From an uncultured Mucilaginibacter sp. (GTDB taxonomy: Bacteria; Bacteroidota; Bacteroidia; Sphingobacteriales; Sphingobacteriaceae), in NCBI GenBank assembly GCA_903891475.1, contig CAITEP010000010.1, positions 124,001-188,000 on the forward strand: 64,000 bases of DNA. The letters are read 5' to 3'. Below are positions 60,473 through 64,000 of this stretch, piece after piece (within the stretch, counting starts at the first letter, position 1; each line of letters begins with the position of its first letter). A program made the position numbers and the translations under genes. Below the pieces are notes generated by a model. It was given only the letters and a program-made list of their open reading frames with translations, was not told the origin of the DNA and did no database searches.

Positions 60473-60603
60473 GGTGTTATACAGAATAATGATGTTTTTA
60501 TCAGTCAATTTTTATTGTAAAAATAGGGAAGAAAAAAGGGAATAATTAAGGTTGAGAATCAAAACCGGAAAGAATGATTTAGACCTGAAAAAAGATTTTG
60601 CCT

Positions 60604-60646
60604 ACAAAATTAAAATGCCTTTGTAAAGTATTAATTTACAAAGGCA
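60604..60646 (-). terminator. Intrinsic terminator for tRNA-Asp
   Basis: Perfect 12-pair stem TGCCTTTGTAAA (60616-60627) with TTTACAAAGGCA (60635-60646), 7-base loop. On the minus strand it is followed by TTTTAATTTTGT. It begins 16 bases past the tRNA end. Confidence 0.85.
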
Positions 60647-60661
60647 CTCACATTATTGTTG

Positions 60662-60735
60662 CGGAATGGACGGGACTCGAACCCGCGACCCCGTGCGTGA
60701 CAGGCACGTATTCTAACCAGCTGAACTACCACTCC
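60662..60735 (-). tRNA. tRNA-Asp (anticodon GTC)
   Basis: The acceptor stem GGAGTGG (60729-60735) pairs with CCATTCC (60663-60669), with one G-T pair. Anticodon stem CGTGC/GCACG and loop CTGTCAC give anticodon GTC. The T arm is GCGGGTTCGAGTCCCG. The discriminator base is G. The CCA end is not encoded, unlike in the tRNA-Gly at 20939. Confidence 0.96.
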
Positions 60736-60852
60736 GTTTGGGTTGGCAAATATACGCAACTATTTTTTTTATACAAGTTGTTTTTAAAAAAACTTTAAAT
60801 TAGGTTCATTTTGCGGATTAATGGCACCTTTTATAGCGGTTTAAACCAAATA

Positions 60853-61497
60853 TTAGGTTTCGGCTTTAACTGTAGGTGGCTGGTATTTGGTATAGCGGTT
60901 TAATAATTCGACCAAAATTAAATTGGGTATCCAGCTTAAATAGGCTATGATGATATAATTATTTGCAAAATGCGCGCCATTGCCAAACTTTGTAAGTATG
61001 AAAATGTACAACCTTAAGGTAACCGCCGCGAAAGCCAAGGCATAGCTGCGCCGCATCATAAATACATGCCTGTCGATTTTCTTGTTTATAATCGCCTGCC
61101 ATGCCAAAATGGTAAATAGCACCCAAAGGGTGTTTTGTACCATAAAGGAAATAAAAACCCAAGGGCCGCGGTTAATAAAAAGGGTCATCCCATAAGCGCC
61201 CGGAGCAGCAAAAAGCAGCACACCCAAAACATAAACCTTGCCAAGTATTTTGTGCAAATTCCTCTTATTATAAATATAAGGTGAAAACTGCACAAAGCCC
61301 ACCAGCAAAATAACGCTGCTAGCTATAATATGAAAATAAAAGGCTGGCAGATACCAGCTTGTTTTTACCGCTACAGCCTTTATGGTTAAAAAGGTGCTTT
61401 GGTTTTTAAAATCATAATATTGCAAAAAGGTACCGCCTGATAATATCAACACCCAAAAAAAAGCGAATAACCGAAGTACCCAACTTAAAATCTTCAT
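60853..61497 (-). CDS. DUF2306 family membrane protein
   Basis: A 214-residue protein with about six hydrophobic segments. HIIASSVILLVGFVQFSPYIYNKRNLHKILGKVYVLGV near 56-93, with two conserved His, and KKIDRHVFMMRRSYALAF near 138 are hallmarks of the DUF2306 (YozB-like) family; the histidines might bind heme or metal, but that is inference. Its ATG overlaps the stop of the WG-repeat lipoprotein gene by four bases, so the two are co-translated. Confidence 0.88.
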   Translation of the reverse strand: MKILSWVLRLFAFFWVLILSGGTFLQYYDFKNQSTFLTIKAVAVKTSWYLPAFYFHIIASSVILLVGFVQFSPYIYNKRNLHKILGKVYVLGVLLFAAPGAYGMTLFINRGPWVFISFMVQNTLWVLFTILAWQAIINKKIDRHVFMMRRSYALAFAAVTLRLYIFILTKFGNGAHFANNYIIIAYLSWIPNLILVELLNRYTKYQPPTVKAET

Positions 61498-63428
61498 TTT
61501 GAAGCAAGCACTTTTGAACTTGTTTTACCGCCTTTTAGTTTTTGACTAATCCAGTTAATGTTGTATTTATCAATTTCGGTAAGGGAGTCGTCAACTGTAG
61601 GGTTGAGGGGTAATTCTTTTCCATCTTTATAATCCGATTCAATACCTGAAAATACGCTTACCCACCTTTTATCTTTGAATTGATACCGATAATCTGCATA
61701 AATTTCATTTTTCATGTATCGAAGCATTTCCGGAGTTATAGCTTCTATTGTTTTGGTTTGGTGGTTCTTATAATTATTTGAAGATATTGTTATTTCATAA
61801 CAGCCTCTTAAATAGGAATCATCCATTTTTACATATTTAGTAAATCCAAAATATCTCTTATTAGGTAAAGCAATTAATTTACCATTTTTTAGGCTATAAT
61901 AATTATAGTAGGAACCACCTGAAACATATTTTGTTGAATCATATAAATCGAAATATAAAACAGCTCCCGCTTTTACTTCAAATAATGAATCGTTTATTGC
62001 CTTAATGCTATTCATATCGCAAGTACCAGTTAAAGAGGAAGAACCCTCAGGTCCCATATCAGTAACTACAGTTTGCTGGTAAATTCTATCATGCTTTTTA
62101 TCAATTATAACAAACTTTTTATCATCATAAAATTCAGCCCGCCCTCCTAAAAAATAATCTCTAACCGAATAAAAAGAAGCTTCAAACCAGTTGCCTTCAG
62201 ACTGACTTTTCTCAGCTGGTGTTATTAAATATTTTTCATGAGCGTTCTCGTTAACAGAATATTCACTTGTATTTTTTTGTCTTAAGGGATTAATAAAATC
62301 AAGTTCTTTATTAGCTAAATTCAAATCAACCAGATAAGATGGTGGCAAATAAATGGCTCCGTTGTTGGAGCGAGAATTATACTCGGTAATGAATTTTGGA
62401 GCCTTGTCTTTCAAATTATAAGCTGATTTTAAATCTTTTATTTTCGAAAAGAAATCGGTAAGTTTTAAATTAACCTTCTCGGAGATGGTAAAGTCTTTTT
62501 TAAGATAATAATAGTCCTGATTATCTTTTAATACAGCTAAATTATTTTCATCCTCTATTGGGTAAATGTTACTATATTTAACCGGCACAACCTCCTTGCC
62601 ATTTAAATCAAAAAAGCCTTTGTTATTTCCATTTTCAACCTCTATCAAATTAGGGAATGTACCGCTGATATTATGGATAAGGGTATAATTAACGGGTATA
62701 ATTTCTTTTAAATCTGGCCCAACCAACCCAATTTTGTAATCATCTTTTATTGTATCCCTACTATTTGTATTATCCGATAAATCCTTTTCTATTTCCCATT
62801 TCCCCTTTAATACATAATAATAGGTTTGGTTATTATAGTATGCAAACCACAAAACACTATCGTATTTGGCTTTAAGTTGTTCGGCAACTTTAAAGGCAGC
62901 AATGGTTTGGGGTTCAAATAAATCCTTATCGGTAAAGGTCTTGCGTTTTACCAGGGCAGCATATTCAGCATAGTCGGCTATGAGTTTTTTAGCATCAATT
63001 TGTACTATTTTAAACTCGGTAGCACTAATTTTCCTTATTTTTATGGTGATGGAGGATATCTTTTTCTCCATATCCTGGTGGGTTAGTTCCGCTTGTACCT
63101 CGGCCAAAACCAAATCATCACTTATTGATTTAATTTTACTCTCTTCTACGGCAAGGGTAATACTAGCCAAAGGTTTTTCCTTGCTTAAAAACTCACTTTT
63201 ACCGGTTAACAGGCTGATGAGTTTTTTCAAGCTTTTTGGGGCTAGCTTCACTTCAAATAGTGAATTTAGCTTTTGGGCATCTCCAATGTTAATGTAATTG
63301 CTAAAATTATCTAGAAAATGCACAATCTCTTCCTTGTTGGCCTTTTCGTGTCTGCAGCTAACAAATAGTGTAGCGCTTGCCAGTAAGAGTATACCAACAA
63401 GTGTAATAAGGGTAGGTTTATTTTTCAT
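61494..63428 (-). CDS. WG-repeat-like lipoprotein, paralog 1
   Basis: A 644-residue protein with a lipobox (ATLFVSCRHE) near residues 20-29. Residues 30-160 are a helical unknown domain. Near 225-310, KIGLVGPDLKEIIPVNYTLI and NKGFFDLNGKEVVPVKYSNI are WG-type repeats in which a Phe or Leu replaces Trp. The C-terminal 130 residues, from GFTKYVKMDDSYLRGCYE to the end LKGGKTSSKVLASK, are closely repeated in the partial gene at 63604. Function unknown; located in the envelope. It overlaps the DUF2306 gene by four bases. Confidence 0.78.
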   Translation of the reverse strand: MKNKPTLITLVGILLLASATLFVSCRHEKANKEEIVHFLDNFSNYINIGDAQKLNSLFEVKLAPKSLKKLISLLTGKSEFLSKEKPLASITLAVEESKIKSISDDLVLAEVQAELTHQDMEKKISSITIKIRKISATEFKIVQIDAKKLIADYAEYAALVKRKTFTDKDLFEPQTIAAFKVAEQLKAKYDSVLWFAYYNNQTYYYVLKGKWEIEKDLSDNTNSRDTIKDDYKIGLVGPDLKEIIPVNYTLIHNISGTFPNLIEVENGNNKGFFDLNGKEVVPVKYSNIYPIEDENNLAVLKDNQDYYYLKKDFTISEKVNLKLTDFFSKIKDLKSAYNLKDKAPKFITEYNSRSNNGAIYLPPSYLVDLNLANKELDFINPLRQKNTSEYSVNENAHEKYLITPAEKSQSEGNWFEASFYSVRDYFLGGRAEFYDDKKFVIIDKKHDRIYQQTVVTDMGPEGSSSLTGTCDMNSIKAINDSLFEVKAGAVLYFDLYDSTKYVSGGSYYNYYSLKNGKLIALPNKRYFGFTKYVKMDDSYLRGCYEITISSNNYKNHQTKTIEAITPEMLRYMKNEIYADYRYQFKDKRWVSVFSGIESDYKDGKELPLNPTVDDSLTEIDKYNINWISQKLKGGKTSSKVLASK

Positions 63429-63603
63429 GATACCAATATAAATGGATTTTTTAGAAACAAAAAATTTTTGTAAAAATCAGATTTAAAAGGGATTAGCAAA
63501 CACTTGAATATAAAAACTAGGGCTAATATTAACATCCAATCCTTCCAAAGCTACCAAAACATGCTTAGGATGTTGATATGAATAAATTATTAGTGCCCAA
63601 ATT

Positions 63604-64000
63604 TCATTTTGATGCTAATGTTTTTGAGCTTGCTTTACTACCTTTCAATTTTTGGGTAATCCAATTGATGTTGTATTTATCAATATCGGTAAGTAAGTTT
63701 TCTACTTTGTCTGGTTTCACATTCTGCGATTCATCTTCGTTGCCAAAATGTTTTTCTTCGAACATCGAAAATATGGCTTTCCATCTATTATCCTTAAATT
63801 GATAATTATAGTCGGCATAAATTTCATTTTTCATGAATCGCAATAATTCGGCATTTGAAGCATCGATGCTTTCTTTACGGCCTTTATTTTGTTCGGTATG
63901 CCCCACTAACATGGTATAACAGCCAGTTAAATAAGAATCATCCATTTTAATGTATTTTGTAAAACCGAAATTTCGGTTATTGCGTAGCTCTACCAATTGG
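63604..64000 (-). CDS. WG-repeat-like lipoprotein, paralog 2, C-terminal part, cut by window edge
   Basis: An open minus-strand frame that reaches the right edge; about 132 codons are visible. GFTKYIKMDDSYLTGCYTML, NEIYADYNYQFKDNRWKAI and the end TDIDKYNINWITQKLKGS correspond residue by residue to the end of paralog 1 (61494-63428), so it arose by tandem duplication. The two genes are 175 bases apart on one strand. The stretch between them is AT-rich and contains nothing recognisable. The N-terminal part is beyond the window. Confidence 0.85.
   Translation of the reverse strand, partial: QLVELRNNRNFGFTKYIKMDDSYLTGCYTMLVGHTEQNKGRKESIDASNAELLRFMKNEIYADYNYQFKDNRWKAIFSMFEEKHFGNEDESQNVKPDKVENLLTDIDKYNINWITQKLKGSKASSKTLASK

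Noticed and set aside
60598..60798. Plus-strand frame containing AEWTGLEPATPCVTG
   Set aside because: This is the well-known artefact of translating the complement of tRNA-Asp; it also crosses the tRNA terminator.

Overview
The window looks like chromosome of a member of the Bacteroidota, probably an aerobic Sphingobacteriia/Chitinophagia/Cytophagia-type organism. The reasons are family content (DUF4175, DUF5687, DUF4369-TlpA, TonB-plug remnants, CBU_0592 and Ig-like lipoproteins), futalosine-type menaquinone genes (mqnB, mqnD), a promoter of the Bacteroidota TTTG/TAnnTTTG type at 58142-58173, and almost no Shine-Dalgarno signal. Base composition judged by eye is uneven: housekeeping stretches are richer in GC, while 1.5-5.8 kb, 15.4-16.2 kb and 55.0-57.0 kb are clearly AT-rich.

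Layout. 1-521 is the start of a B12-dependent ribonucleotide reductase that runs off the left edge. 1.7-5.8 kb is a compact restriction-modification island: cytosine-5 methylase, PLD-fold (NgoFVII-like) nuclease and Z1 helicase-type ATPase. 5.9-11.0 kb is a minus-strand run of rarA, a SUMF1-domain protein, a DUF5687 membrane protein and an ABC ATPase. 11-21 kb holds an AlkA-type glycosylase, a Tat-exported M19 dipeptidase, rmuC with an Mrr-type endonuclease immediately downstream, thiL, and the divergent nadA/nadB pair, ending at tRNA-Gly(CCC). 21-33 kb holds a gamma-carbonic anhydrase, an Ig-like lipoprotein, mnmG, three perfect parS-like palindromes in 108 bp, an ABC-F ATPase, a thiol peroxidase of the Gpx family, ybeY, an RsbW-like ATPase and a giant DUF4175 protein. 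33.5-41.6 kb has a tail-specific protease, an SDR, a GHL10-type glycosidase, several lineage-specific envelope proteins and fabD. 41.7-46.2 kb is cofactor metabolism: folE-queD, mqnB-mqnD, truB-ribF. 46.2-51.4 kb has two glyoxalase-fold proteins, a CMD protein, Tag glycosylase and polA, with dispersed low-complexity repeats that have entered coding sequence. 52.5-54.7 kb is an unusual three-gene run (EEP-fold hydrolase, PfkB/PdxK-type kinase, PhnN-type kinase). 55.0-57.0 kb is an AT-rich two-gene module of unknown function, a nucleoside-phosphorylase-fold protein followed by a protein whose C-terminus vaguely resembles Barnase/EndoU-type nucleases. The remainder is an ArsR-SRPBCC operon with a well-preserved autoregulatory promoter, a cytoplasmic HtrA-like protease, a TlpA-type thioredoxin, tRNA-Asp, a DUF2306 membrane protein and two tandem WG-repeat lipoprotein paralogs, the second cut by the right edge.

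Best candidates for something new: the 55-57 kb pair; the minimal methylase-PLD-Z1 operon with its promoter embedded in a palindrome; the triple parS cluster between mnmG and a membrane-protein gene; the plug-domain protein without a barrel at 39.3 kb; and the CAAC-type repeats that have become the N-terminus of Tag and an internal loop of MqnD. No CRISPR array, transposase, integrase or rRNA gene was seen.
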